DNA of 9,732 nucleotides, from positions 6,080 through 15,811 of the forward strand of contig DLVV01000078.1 in NCBI GenBank assembly GCA_003445035.1. Direction: 5' to 3'. Source of the DNA: Planctomycetaceae bacterium (GTDB taxonomy: Bacteria > Planctomycetota > Planctomycetia > Planctomycetales > Planctomycetaceae). The number at the start of each line of letters is the position of its first letter. The first letter of the stretch is position 1. A program made the translations under genes and the position numbers. A model generated the notes under the pieces. It was not told the DNA's origin. It saw nothing but the letters and a program-made list of their open reading frames with translations, and did no database searches. Positions 1 to 7,047 of this stretch are shown here, piece after piece.

Positions 1-434
1 CCGTAGCTCCCGAAGTGAACGTAGATGCGTCCGGACTCGATGACCGGGGTCGGTGTTGCGTGACTGTTGAGATAGGAGTACGCCGACTGCGGCTTGGCGA
101 CATCAAACACCTTGATGTCGTGGACGATCTTCCCGCTCTGGAGGTCCACGCACAGGGCAAACAGTTCACGGCCGTCCTCGCGGGCGGTGGTCAACCAGAC
201 CCGGTTGCCCCACACAACCGGCGAGGAATACCCCTTGCCGTGAATTGCCGTTTTCCAGCGAACATTTTTCGTTTCGCTGAACTCCACCGGCAGGTCCGTC
301 GCCAGGCTCCGACCGTCGCCGTCGGGACCCCGAAACTGGTTCCAGTGGGCCTGCGTCTTCCTCTCTTCGGCGGTCGCAACAGCGACCAGCAGCAGCGGCA
401 TGACCAAGGCAATTAACGTTGTCGAAATTTTCAT
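1..434 (-). CDS. PQQ-type beta-propeller exported protein, N-terminal part (cut by the window start)
   Basis: The reading frame starts at ATG 434-432 and runs off the left edge, so 144 codons are visible. Residues 1-22 form a signal peptide: MKIS, a hydrophobic stretch rich in Leu, Val and Ala, and a probable cleavage near ATA-EE. The mature N-terminus has the motif W31-N-Q-F-R-G-P-D-G-D-G41. I recall this motif from planctomycete PQQ-binding-like (BamB/quinoprotein-dehydrogenase-type) propeller proteins. Two blade-like segments follow, with 'KGYSSPVVWGNRVWL' and 'ATPTPVIESGRIYVHFGSYG', each a strand pair around SPVV/TPVI. The start codon shares one base with the stop of the FecR gene (TGATG), so it is probably the third gene of the sigma/anti-sigma operon and translationally coupled. 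Whether it binds PQQ or is a structural propeller cannot be told from this part. The family call is strong; the substrate is unknown. Confidence 0.85.
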   Translation of the reverse strand, partial: MKISTTLIALVMPLLLVAVATAEERKTQAHWNQFRGPDGDGRSLATDLPVEFSETKNVRWKTAIHGKGYSSPVVWGNRVWLTTAREDGRELFALCVDLQSGKIVHDIKVFDVAKPQSAYSYLNSHATPTPVIESGRIYVHFGSY

Positions 435-1873
435 CAGCGGCTTTCCGTGTTCGGGTCATCCTGTCTCGTTGATCGATCTGTGGCGGGCTCAGCGATCTCG
501 AAGCTGGCCCACTCCACCCACCAGTCTTCCATCCACTCCACCACGCTTTGCCACCATCCCTTCGACCGAACCGTCTCCTGCGGCGGCAGCAACTCGACCT
601 GGACCAGTTCCAGCCCCACCGGCTCGTCGACCGTGACAGCCCAGACCTGTCGAAGTTCCATTCCGGTCAGCGACGAGTCGAACTTCTTGGAAATTGACTT
701 GAAGTCGGCCAGTTCCAGTACGAATTCGAATTCTCCATCGACCAATCGGATCTCTGCGGCCGGCACAACGATCTCGAACTTGCCCGCAAACCCCCCTCGG
801 GGCCAGTGGGTCGTGAAGCCGATTTTCGTATCGAAAATCGCGTCCATTCTGCCGCGGACACGGATGGTCGAACCGCGGCGCAAAATCACCGCGGCCGATT
901 CATCGCGCGACACCGCGACAACAGCCAGATGCAGCACAACGGTCTTCTTCTTGCCACACGGACGATGCGGCAGGGGAGTCGCCCGCAACCGACCCGGCAG
1001 CCACAAGCTGGCCGGCAACCACTTGCCGAACACGACGGACGTGTCGTCGATGAAACGGCTGGCCCATTTTCCGGTCACGTTCGGCCTGGGGGCCGGTTCC
1101 AGGGGTTCGTTTCCGTCGACGGAAGCGACCAACTGGTGAGCCGCCGGCACCTCGACCACCTGGCCATCAACCAGCCGGGTCAGCCGCACACGGCCCTCAT
1201 TGACATTCAACAGCGTCGAACTGGCACCGACGTCAACGTTGAGTTGTGTTCCCAGCACTTCGAGGTCCGCCGTAGGAGTGTGGATCACCATCGGCCGAAC
1301 CTCCGATTGCGGCGCGATGTCGGCCGACAAGGCCCCGTCCCACAGGTGCAGTTCCTTCCGCCTCTCGGCCGACACGGCCAGGCTCGACTTGCCCGAGATC
1401 GTGACACGTGATCCATCGTCGAACTCGAGGGTGGCCCACGAGTTGGCCGAGAGCGAATCCAGGGTGCCACCCTGGAGAACATCGCCCACCACCAGGTCAC
1501 CGTCGACCCGGCCCGATGAGCCGGTCCATTGCAGCGATCCGTTCAATTCGGTGATACGAGGACCTGTCTCGATCCCGCCAGTCAATCCCGTGACCGACAG
1601 CCACCCGACCACGCCGAGAATCGTCAGCGCGATTGCCCTCCGCAGCACCACGGGCAGACCTCGCTTCGACGGAGATCTCGACGGCTCGGACCGGCTCTCA
1701 CCGGTCCGCTCGAGATCGGCCAGCACAACGGCCTGTTCGGCGATATCGCGAAGAGCCACGCGGGCCGCTTCGTCATCCTGGAGTGCCCGCTGTACCCGGT
1801 CACGCGGCCCCGGTTCCAGGGTCTCATCGAGATACTGCAGCAGCAGTTGTTCGTCCCATCGCGGATCGGTCAT
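434..1873 (-). CDS. FecR-domain membrane protein, probable anti-sigma factor
   Basis: This 479-residue protein has a cytoplasmic N-terminal part (about 1-77, start 'MTDPRWDEQLLLQYLDETL', like the short helical anti-sigma modules of FecR-type regulators). One membrane helix lies at about 78-100 (after R78-R79). A FecR domain follows at about 105-255, with beta-rich segments including 'FDDGSRVTISGKSSL', 'GALSADIAP' and 'IHTPTADLEVLGTQLNV'. The remaining C-terminal region (about 265-435) is beta-rich and may be a jelly-roll or carbohydrate-binding-like domain; that is inference. A Trp-rich segment lies at 440-455. The start at 1873 is chosen because ATGA overlaps the stop of the sigma gene by four bases; an alternative 14 codons upstream (1915) would lie deep inside the sigma gene. 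By analogy with known FecR/ECF pairs it would hold the neighbouring sigma factor at the membrane until a periplasmic signal arrives. Confidence 0.85.
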   Translation of the reverse strand: MTDPRWDEQLLLQYLDETLEPGPRDRVQRALQDDEAARVALRDIAEQAVVLADLERTGESRSEPSRSPSKRGLPVVLRRAIALTILGVVGWLSVTGLTGGIETGPRITELNGSLQWTGSSGRVDGDLVVGDVLQGGTLDSLSANSWATLEFDDGSRVTISGKSSLAVSAERRKELHLWDGALSADIAPQSEVRPMVIHTPTADLEVLGTQLNVDVGASSTLLNVNEGRVRLTRLVDGQVVEVPAAHQLVASVDGNEPLEPAPRPNVTGKWASRFIDDTSVVFGKWLPASLWLPGRLRATPLPHRPCGKKKTVVLHLAVVAVSRDESAAVILRRGSTIRVRGRMDAIFDTKIGFTTHWPRGGFAGKFEIVVPAAEIRLVDGEFEFVLELADFKSISKKFDSSLTGMELRQVWAVTVDEPVGLELVQVELLPPQETVRSKGWWQSVVEWMEDWWVEWASFEIAEPATDRSTRQDDPNTESR

Positions 1874-2403
1874 GAGGGCTCGACTCCCATCCGACCAACG
1901 CGAGATTCCACGCACTGCCTGAGTTGAGCGTGCAAACGCGACACCCGCTTGTAGACGGCATTGAGTCCCAACCGGAATGTCTCGGCCACCTCGCCGCAGT
2001 TGTATCCCTCGTAGTAACGCATCCGCAGCATCTGCCGCGACTCATCCGGAAGCCGGTCCAGGCACTCGCGAAGCGCCGACACGCGTTCACCACCATCGCG
2101 GGCCGATTCGGTCAACCACGACTGGGACACCAGGTCCAGCACCACCGGATCCAGGCCGTTGGATTCGCGACCATGACGCCGCAACCAGTCGATGCCTTCC
2201 CGGCGGGCGGTAATGAACGCCCAGGACAGCACCGCCCCCTCGACTTCGAAGCTGACCTCTCGTGTCAACGCCTTGACGACAACGTTCTGAAAAATGTCCT
2301 CGGAGACCTGGGTGTCTCCGGTGACCAGCCACGCAGCTGCCGAAATACGGTCACGCGACTGCATCAGCAGGCGAAGAACGTCTTGTTCGGAGAATGTGGA
2401 CAT
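1870..2403 (-). CDS. ECF-type sigma-70 family RNA polymerase sigma factor
   Basis: This is a 177-residue protein of usual ECF length with no sigma-1.1 or sigma-3 region. Region 2 spans about residues 15-80, with the core-binding helix 'DTQVSEDIFQNVVVKAL' and the -10 recognition helix around 'SWAFITARREGIDWLRRHGR'. Region 4 spans about 110-168, with 'LRECLDRLPDESRQMLRMRYYEGYN', then the helix-turn-helix 'CGEVAETFRLGLNAVYKRVSR' (described here as two parts, 136-145 and 146-156). ATG 2403 is preferred; an in-frame GTG at 2460 would add 19 residues not needed by the family, and no clear Shine-Dalgarno precedes either. It is the first gene of the unit with the FecR protein and the propeller. It resembles the ECF subfamily (TIGR02989-type) expanded in planctomycetes and Verrucomicrobia, from memory. 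Its target promoters are not evident in the window. Confidence 0.9.
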   Translation of the reverse strand: MSTFSEQDVLRLLMQSRDRISAAAWLVTGDTQVSEDIFQNVVVKALTREVSFEVEGAVLSWAFITARREGIDWLRRHGRESNGLDPVVLDLVSQSWLTESARDGGERVSALRECLDRLPDESRQMLRMRYYEGYNCGEVAETFRLGLNAVYKRVSRLHAQLRQCVESRVGRMGVEPS

Positions 2404-2580
2404 GGACTTGGAACGTAACAGGGGCCGGAAATCTGACACGATTCTACAGGATTCCCTCACGACGTATCCCGGACCTTCATCAATTTCTCGGGCAAATCCC
2501 GTCAGGAACCAACAAGCACGTGCGTTCTTTCCCCGTGGCAGATCCGACCGGTGGCTGACAGATCAACTGAAACACGTCCC
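2404..2580. promoter_or_regulatory. Divergent intergenic region between the sigma operon and the ankyrin lipoprotein gene
   Basis: The two transcription units point away from each other, so this 177-base gap must hold promoters for both. On the minus strand a TAGAAT box (bases 2446-2441) sits 37 bases upstream of the sigma start codon and could be a -10 element, but no good -35 lies 17 bases further up. On the plus strand GGAACC (2505-2510) resembles an ECF -35 element, but no matching -10 lies at the usual distance. An 8-base palindrome GCACGTGC is at 2516-2523. None of these is decisive. Confidence 0.35.
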
Positions 2581-3126
2581 ATGAAGGCTCACGCAACACA
2601 TCTCCCCACTGTCCTGCTGATCTCGTCCCTGGTCGGCTGCGGATCTCAGCCCGCTCCAACGGTCGACATCTGGACCGCCACCGCCACGGGGAACTACAAG
2701 GTCGTCGAACAGTATCTGGCTTCCGGAACCGACGCGAACCTGAAGAGCCCCCAGACGGGCGGATCGCTACTTGGCTTTGCGGTCGCCAAGGGAGAACTCG
2801 AAATCGTCAAGCTGCTGATCGGCAGCGGAACCGACGTCGAAATCACCGACGGTGGTGGTGGCACGTCGCTTCACACTGCCGTGTTCATGGGATACAGCGA
2901 CATCGCCGATTTCCTGATCAAGCAGGGGGCCGATGTCCATGCCACCGACAACAGTGGCGTGGCCGTCGCGGACATGCTCCTCATCGATTTCGACGCCTCC
3001 GAGGAAATCCTGCAACCTGTGAACCAGGCACTTTCCGAATCCCTGCAGATCACCCTGGAACCGATCTCGCTGGCCTCCGGCCGCGAACGGTGCCGCGAGC
3101 TGCTCAAGCAACACGGCGTCAACTGA
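2581..3126 (+). CDS. Ankyrin-repeat lipoprotein
   Basis: This 181-residue protein starts with a lipoprotein signal peptide: K2, a hydrophobic core (about 8-18) and the lipobox L17-V-G-C20, so Cys20 is the likely lipidated residue. Ankyrin-type repeats follow at about 28-59 ('IWTATATGNYKVVEQYLASG'), 60-93 ('LGFAVAKGELEIVKLLIGSG') and 94-126 ('LHTAVFMGYSDIADFLIKQG', ending 'ADVHATDNSG'). The last 50 residues end in a degenerate repeat helix ('RCRELLKQHGVN'). ATG 2581 is preferred over GTG 2551 because it puts the signal peptide at the very N-terminus. Ankyrin repeats bind protein partners; the partner is unknown. It stands alone, with a hairpin 20 bases after its stop and a 290-base gap before the next gene. 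Confidence 0.85.
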   Translation: MKAHATHLPTVLLISSLVGCGSQPAPTVDIWTATATGNYKVVEQYLASGTDANLKSPQTGGSLLGFAVAKGELEIVKLLIGSGTDVEITDGGGGTSLHTAVFMGYSDIADFLIKQGADVHATDNSGVAVADMLLIDFDASEEILQPVNQALSESLQITLEPISLASGRERCRELLKQHGVN

Positions 3127-3145
3127 CCGCGGCGACGTCTTCGAA

Positions 3146-3178
3146 CCCGTCGCGATGCCCGCGTCATCCCGCGACGGG
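3146..3178 (+). terminator. Hairpin after the ankyrin gene, possible terminator
   Basis: The arms cccgtcgcg (3146-3154) and cgcgacggg (3170-3178) are perfect 9-base complements. Inside them atg (3155-3157) can pair with cat (3165-3167), leaving a two-base bulge and a 7-base loop. It lies 20 bases downstream of the stop codon. There is no T-run after it, so classic intrinsic termination is uncertain. Confidence 0.4.
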
Positions 3179-3278
3179 GCGGCCGCGGTGCAATTCGGTG
3201 AAACGGGATCCACCTGTCCACTGACGAGTCGAACGTCTGTCGTCGGGAATGACCGATTCCCGGAACCGACCGGATTTC

Positions 3279-3332
3279 GTGACACCGACACCGACACGGT
3301 CGAATATCTGTATTCAATCGACGATCATCGTC
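3279..3332 (+). promoter_or_regulatory. Possible promoter and dyads upstream of the hydrolase operon
   Basis: GTGACA (3279-3284) matches five of six bases of a sigma-70 -35 box. After 17 bases comes GAATAT (3302-3307), a weak -10. The same place holds two adjacent inverted repeats: GAATA-tctg-TATTC (3302-3315) and GACGAT-c-ATCGTC (3320-3332). These could be an operator just around the start of transcription. The rest of the 290-base gap (3127-3416) shows nothing else beyond the hairpin at 3146-3178. Confidence 0.25.
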
Positions 3333-3416
3333 TGCGGTCGCGCGCTCGTTTCGTCCGCGAGACAGTGCCCGCCCGGACCGACTCCCGTTTGGTGACCTCG
3401 ATTCAATGGCCCGCCC

Positions 3417-4352
3417 ATGACACGCAAATTCCCGGCCCAGCTCGTCGTGCTGCTCGTACTCGGACTCTCGGCCACAGCCGGAGCCGACGACTCCCTGCAC
3501 GATCGGGTGAGACACGCTCACGCCGACAGCAACGGGGTGAAGATCCACTACGTCACGCTCGGGAAGGGGCCACTGGTTGTGATGATCCACGGCTTCCCCG
3601 ACTACTGGTACACGTGGCGTCACCAGATGGCGGCCCTGGCCGACAGCTTCCAGGTCGTGGCGATCGACATGCGGGGCTACAACCGCAGCGACAAGCCGAA
3701 GGGGGTCGAGCAGTACGACATCAAGTTACTGGTCGGTGACGTGGCGGCGGTTATCAAGCACGTCGGAGCAAAACAGGCCACCATTGTCGGCCACGACTGG
3801 GGGGGCATGGTCGCGTGGCAGTTCGCCATGGCACTCCCTCGACAATGCAGCCGCCTGGTCATACTCAACCTGCCACACCCCCGGGGCCTCTCTCGCGAAC
3901 TGGCCAACAACCCACAGCAGCAGAAAAACAGTGCCTACGCACGGGCCTTCCAACTGCCAGGAGCTCACAAGGCCCTCTCCGCCGAAGGCCTCTCCGGATG
4001 GGTCAAGAACAAGACGGCCCGCGCGAAGTACGTTGAGGCTTTCAAGCGGTCGGACTTTGAAGCGATGCTCAACTACTACAAGAAGAACTACCCGCGGATG
4101 CCGTACAAGGAAGACACCTCACCGGTGGTCCGGGTCCAGGCTCCCGTGCTGATGTTCCACGGCCTCAACGACCGGGCCCTGTTGCCCGCAGCCCTCAACG
4201 GCACCTGGAAGTGGGTCGAGAAGGACCTGACCCTGGTGACCGTGCCCGGAGCCGGACACTTCGTGCAACAGGACGCGTCGGAACTGGTGTCGCGAACGAT
4301 GAAAATGTGGCTCGAGCTGAAAACCGACCGCCGCACGACACCTGCCGGTTGA
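3417..4352 (+). CDS. Exported alpha/beta hydrolase, epoxide-hydrolase-like
   Basis: This 311-residue protein has a signal peptide (R3-K4, hydrophobic 9-21, probable cleavage near AGA-DD at 23). The alpha/beta-hydrolase fold shows the oxyanion motif H58-G-F-P61, the strand-turn '[13 protein letters not shown]' (82-94), the nucleophile elbow G125-H-D127-W-G-G130 with Asp as nucleophile, a likely acid D252 in 'HGLNDRALL', and base H281 in 'GAGHFVQQD'. The cap region contains N219-Y-Y221, matching the conserved cap tyrosine of epoxide hydrolases (Tyr of the 'NYYR'/'NWYR' segment). An Asp nucleophile fits epoxide hydrolases and haloalkane/haloacid dehalogenases and excludes ordinary esterases; HGFP plus the cap Tyr favour epoxide hydrolase. 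Export is unusual for the family. It is the first gene of a four-gene run, 33 bases before the next. The substrate is unknown. Confidence 0.88.
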   Translation: MTRKFPAQLVVLLVLGLSATAGADDSLHDRVRHAHADSNGVKIHYVTLGKGPLVVMIHGFPDYWYTWRHQMAALADSFQVVAIDMRGYNRSDKPKGVEQYDIKLLVGDVAAVIKHVGAKQATIVGHDWGGMVAWQFAMALPRQCSRLVILNLPHPRGLSRELANNPQQQKNSAYARAFQLPGAHKALSAEGLSGWVKNKTARAKYVEAFKRSDFEAMLNYYKKNYPRMPYKEDTSPVVRVQAPVLMFHGLNDRALLPAALNGTWKWVEKDLTLVTVPGAGHFVQQDASELVSRTMKMWLELKTDRRTTPAG

Positions 4353-4375
4353 TCAACCGAGGCCGTCACAACACC

Positions 4376-4380
4376 GGAGG
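4376..4380 (+). promoter_or_regulatory. Strong Shine-Dalgarno (GGAGG) of the second operon gene
   Basis: GGAGG ends 5 bases before ATG 4386, fixing that start codon. It lies inside the 33-base gap after the hydrolase gene. Confidence 0.75.
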
Positions 4381-4385
4381 GCACC

Positions 4386-5945
4386 ATGACAACACCGGCC
4401 CGAAACGCGTTTGTCGCCCTGGCGGTTCTGCTGGGGTGCGGCATCACCGGTGCATCGGCAGCCGACAAGCCATCGAGCTTCGAGATCCAGGTCGTCGACC
4501 AGGTGACCGGCCGGGGCGTCCCGCTGGTCGAGTTGCGGACCGTCAACGACATCCGCCACTACACCGACTCGGCCGGCCGCGTGGCCTTCGACGAACCGGG
4601 ACTGATCCACCGGCGTGTCTTTTTCCATGTCAGCAGCCACGGTTACGAATTCCCCAAGGATGAGTTCGGGTACCGGGGAACCCGTCTGCAGATCACTCCC
4701 GGTGGCAAAGCCACTCTGAAGATCCAGCGGCTGAACATCGCCGAACGGATCTACCGGGTCACCGGCGCGGGCATCTACCGTGACAGCCAGTTGCTGGGCC
4801 ACCGCACGCCGACCCGGCAACCGGTGCTCAACGGCCAGGTCTTCGGGTCCGACAGCGTCGTCACGGCATTGTTCAGGAACCGCATCTACTGGTTCTGGGG
4901 CGACACGAACCGGCCGTCCTACCCCCTGGGCAACTTTCATGTCCCCGGAGCCTCCTCGCGACGCCCCGGTGACGGCGGACTCGATCCCGAAACGGGCGTC
5001 GATCTCGAATATTTCATCGACAGCACCGGCCAGGACGGCTTCGCCAAACCCACCGCCAGGCTGCCCGGCAAGGGGCCAACCTGGATCAACGGCCTGGTGA
5101 CGCTGCGGGATGAGAATCGTCAGGAACGGCTCTTCGGGATGTACATCAAGATCAAGCCTCCGCTGACGGTCTACCAACGTGGCCTGATCGAATTCGACGA
5201 CGAAAAACGGGAGTGGAAGAAAGTGGCCGAGTTCGATCTCAAGGCCCCGCTGTTCCCCTTCGGACATCCGTTCAAGCACGTCGAAGACGGTGTCGAATAC
5301 GTCCACTTCGGCGATCCATTTCCCCTGGTCCGAGTTCGGGCTTCGATCAAGAAACTGCAGGACCTGTCGAACTACCAGGCGTACACCTGCCTGGTTGCCG
5401 GGAGCCGCAAGATGTCACAGGACGTTGAACGCGCCAGTGGGAAACTGAAGTGGGGCTGGAAACCCGATACGATCCCGTACACACCACAACTGCAGGCCCG
5501 GCTGATCAAGCAGGGACACATCAAGCCCACCGAAGGACTGTTCCAACTGCACGACGGGGACGGAAAGGCCATCCTGGTCCATCGCGGTTCGGTCTGCTGG
5601 AACGACTTCCGCAGGAAGTGGATCATGATCGGTGTTCAGCAGTACGGCTCGTCGTTCCTCGGCGAGGTCTGGTACGCCGAGTCCGATCGGGTGGTTGGGC
5701 CGTGGACCGATGCCCGCAAGATCGTCACTCACCGCAAGTACAGCTTCTACAATCCCAAGCAACACCCGTTCTTCGACAAGCATGGCGGCCGGGTCGTCTT
5801 CTTCGAGGGGACCTACGCGACGACGTTCTCCGGCAACGACCAGCCGACCCCCCGCTACAACTACAACCAGGTCATGTACAAGCTCGACCTGTCTCATCCC
5901 GAGTTGCGGCTGCCCGACCGTCAGCCATCCACCGACAACCAATAG
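4386..5945 (+). CDS. Exported protein with small N-terminal beta domain and putative beta-propeller (DUF4185/GH43-like)
   Basis: This is a 519-residue exported protein. The signal peptide ends near 'GASA-AD' (residue 25); Cys18 in L-L-G-C could instead be a weak lipobox. Residues about 32-115 look like a transthyretin/carboxypeptidase-regulatory-type domain ('VVDQVTGRGVPLVELRTVND', 'YTDSAGRVAFDEPG', ending in 'TLKIQRLN'). From about 120 to 505 there are repeated beta segments ending in W or F pairs: 'IYWFWGDT' (W169-F-W-G-D-T174), 'ERLFGMYIKIKP', 'VEYVHFGDPFP', 'RRKWIMIGVQQYGSSFLGEV' and 'HPFFDKHGGRVVFFEGTYA'. This pattern fits a five-bladed propeller of the GH43/GH117/DUF4185 type, which often handles or binds carbohydrate. 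No catalytic acid can be assigned from sequence alone. It is the second gene of the hydrolase operon, 31 bases before the KARI-like gene. The export call is sound; the fold is moderate and the function unknown. Confidence 0.7.
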   Translation: MTTPARNAFVALAVLLGCGITGASAADKPSSFEIQVVDQVTGRGVPLVELRTVNDIRHYTDSAGRVAFDEPGLIHRRVFFHVSSHGYEFPKDEFGYRGTRLQITPGGKATLKIQRLNIAERIYRVTGAGIYRDSQLLGHRTPTRQPVLNGQVFGSDSVVTALFRNRIYWFWGDTNRPSYPLGNFHVPGASSRRPGDGGLDPETGVDLEYFIDSTGQDGFAKPTARLPGKGPTWINGLVTLRDENRQERLFGMYIKIKPPLTVYQRGLIEFDDEKREWKKVAEFDLKAPLFPFGHPFKHVEDGVEYVHFGDPFPLVRVRASIKKLQDLSNYQAYTCLVAGSRKMSQDVERASGKLKWGWKPDTIPYTPQLQARLIKQGHIKPTEGLFQLHDGDGKAILVHRGSVCWNDFRRKWIMIGVQQYGSSFLGEVWYAESDRVVGPWTDARKIVTHRKYSFYNPKQHPFFDKHGGRVVFFEGTYATTFSGNDQPTPRYNYNQVMYKLDLSHPELRLPDRQPSTDNQ

Positions 5946-5963
5946 ACTTCACCCGTTTCACCT

Positions 5964-5967
5964 GGAG
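5964..5967 (+). promoter_or_regulatory. Shine-Dalgarno (GGAG) that sets the start of the KARI-like gene
   Basis: GGAG lies 9 bases before ATG 5977. The same frame is open upstream to 5632, but that stretch overlaps the propeller gene; this site and the family alignment both place the start at 5977. Confidence 0.6.
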
Positions 5968-5976
5968 CCTCACCGC

Positions 5977-6987
5977 ATGGGCAAGTTTCTCTTCGACAAA
6001 GACGTCCGCCTGACACCTCTCCGCAACAAGACGATTGGCGTCCTGGGATACGGCAACCAGGGACGCGCGCAGGCATTGAACCTGAGGGACAGCGGCTGTG
6101 ACGTGATCATCGGCAATCGCCGGGATCGCTACCGGAAGACCGCCGTCGAGGACGGGTTCGACGTGTCGCCGATCAGCGAGGTCGTGCCCCGGGCCGACAT
6201 CCTGATCATCGCGATCCCCGACGAAATCCAGCAACAGGTCTACGAAAAACACATCCGCGACCACCTGCTGCCCGGCCAGGTGATGGACTTTGCCAGCAGC
6301 TACGGGATCCGGTTCGAGTGCATCGTGCCGCCGGACGACATCGACGTCGTGATGATGTCGCCCCGCGCGATGGGCGTCACCGTCCGCGAAGCGTACGAGG
6401 CCGACAAGGGGGTTCCCGGATTCGTCGCCGTCTGGCAGGACGTCTCGGGCAAGGCCCGCCAGGTCGCCCTCGCGCTGGCCAAGGCAGTCGGCTGCACCCG
6501 GGCGGGAGTGTTCGAGTGCCGGTTCGAGGACGAATCGGATATCAACCTGCTCGGCGAACAGGGCCTGTGGCCGCTGTTCACCCAGGCATTGCTGCTGACC
6601 TACGAGGTGGCCGTGGAGGCCGGGATCCCGCCCGAGGTGGCATTGATCGAGTACTGCGCCTCGGGAGAGGCCTCGGAAATCTTCCGGCAAATGGCACTCG
6701 ACGGCATCGTCCGACAGGCACGGTTCCACTCGCCCACCTCGCGGTACGGCACGCTGACCCGCGCCGAGAAACTGCCCAACAAGGCCATGAAGGACCGGCT
6801 TCAAAAGGCGATGAACGGTATTCGCAACGGGCGGTTCGCCAAGGAATGGGCCAACGAGCAGGCCGAAGGGTACCCGAACCTGACGAAGCTGATGAAACAG
6901 GCCGAGAATCACCCGATCACCAAAACCGAACGGAAAGTCCACGCGATCACCAAGTGTCCAAAGAACTACTCGGTCGACCCGTCGTGA
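5977..6987 (+). CDS. Ketol-acid reductoisomerase-like protein with altered active site
   Basis: At 336 residues it matches class I KARI in length and order. The N-terminal Rossmann domain has G24-Y-G-N-Q-G-R-A-Q-A-L-N-L-R-D-S-G40. The loop after the second strand is Arg-rich (R48-R-D-R-Y-R53), suggesting NADPH. Next come 'IVPPDDIDVVMMSPR' and 'KGVPGFVAVWQDVSGKA', then the knotted C-terminal domain with 'TRAGVFECRF', N190-L-L-G-E194-Q, 'VEAGIPPEVALIE', and 'SPTSRYGTLTR' with S252. Compared from memory with KARI, the catalytic His (in AHGFNIH) is S107, the Lys of APKG is R130, the Asp of DLFGEQ is N190, and the E-x3-E site is E225-x5-E231. Ordinary isomeroreductase activity is thus unlikely. 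It is the third operon gene, with no branched-chain biosynthesis neighbours. I therefore do not call it ilvC. The fold is near certain; the reaction is unknown. Confidence 0.88.
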   Translation: MGKFLFDKDVRLTPLRNKTIGVLGYGNQGRAQALNLRDSGCDVIIGNRRDRYRKTAVEDGFDVSPISEVVPRADILIIAIPDEIQQQVYEKHIRDHLLPGQVMDFASSYGIRFECIVPPDDIDVVMMSPRAMGVTVREAYEADKGVPGFVAVWQDVSGKARQVALALAKAVGCTRAGVFECRFEDESDINLLGEQGLWPLFTQALLLTYEVAVEAGIPPEVALIEYCASGEASEIFRQMALDGIVRQARFHSPTSRYGTLTRAEKLPNKAMKDRLQKAMNGIRNGRFAKEWANEQAEGYPNLTKLMKQAENHPITKTERKVHAITKCPKNYSVDPS

Positions 6988-7047
6988 TTTTCCACCCGCA
7001 TCATCACTCCACAACAACCGGCTCTCGAAACTTCAGCGACTAGTCCC

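Noticed and set aside
447..1139. Plus-strand open frames across the FecR gene
   Set aside because: Ser/Thr/Arg/Pro-rich shadow translations; the minus-strand gene has a membrane helix, a FecR domain and overlapping neighbours.
2404..2460. GTG start 19 codons upstream for the sigma factor
   Set aside because: It adds residues outside the ECF domain and would leave a possible TAGAAT promoter box inside the coding region; it is not ruled out.
2505..2527. ECF-type promoter (GGAACC ... CGTT) before the ankyrin gene
   Set aside because: The spacer between GGAAC and CGTT is 13 bases, shorter than the usual 16-17, so self-regulation by the neighbouring sigma factor is not supported.
3281..3297. Short tandem repeat (acaccg-like units)
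   Set aside because: Fewer than three units of six bases; too short to mean more than local composition.
4386..4442. Lipoprotein signal (L-L-G-C18) on the propeller protein
   Set aside because: Leu at the -2 position fits poorly, and a normal cleavage site (GASA-AD) lies a few residues later; left as an alternative only.
4353..5306. Minus-strand open frame (317 codons) opposite the propeller gene
   Set aside because: Low-complexity Asp/Val/Gly-rich product with no motif; the plus-strand gene has a signal peptide and a strong Shine-Dalgarno.
5632..5976. N-terminal extension of the KARI-like gene
   Set aside because: It overlaps the propeller gene in another frame and reads as Ser/Thr/Arg-rich noise; KARI similarity starts just after 5977.
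5977..6987. Calling the gene ilvC (branched-chain amino acid synthesis)
   Set aside because: Key catalytic and metal-binding residues are replaced and no ilvB, ilvN or ilvD lies nearby.
5872..7017. Long minus-strand open frame (381 codons) opposite the KARI-like gene
   Set aside because: It is opposite a gene with clear family motifs, its own product has no recognisable domain, and GC-rich DNA commonly leaves such antisense frames open.
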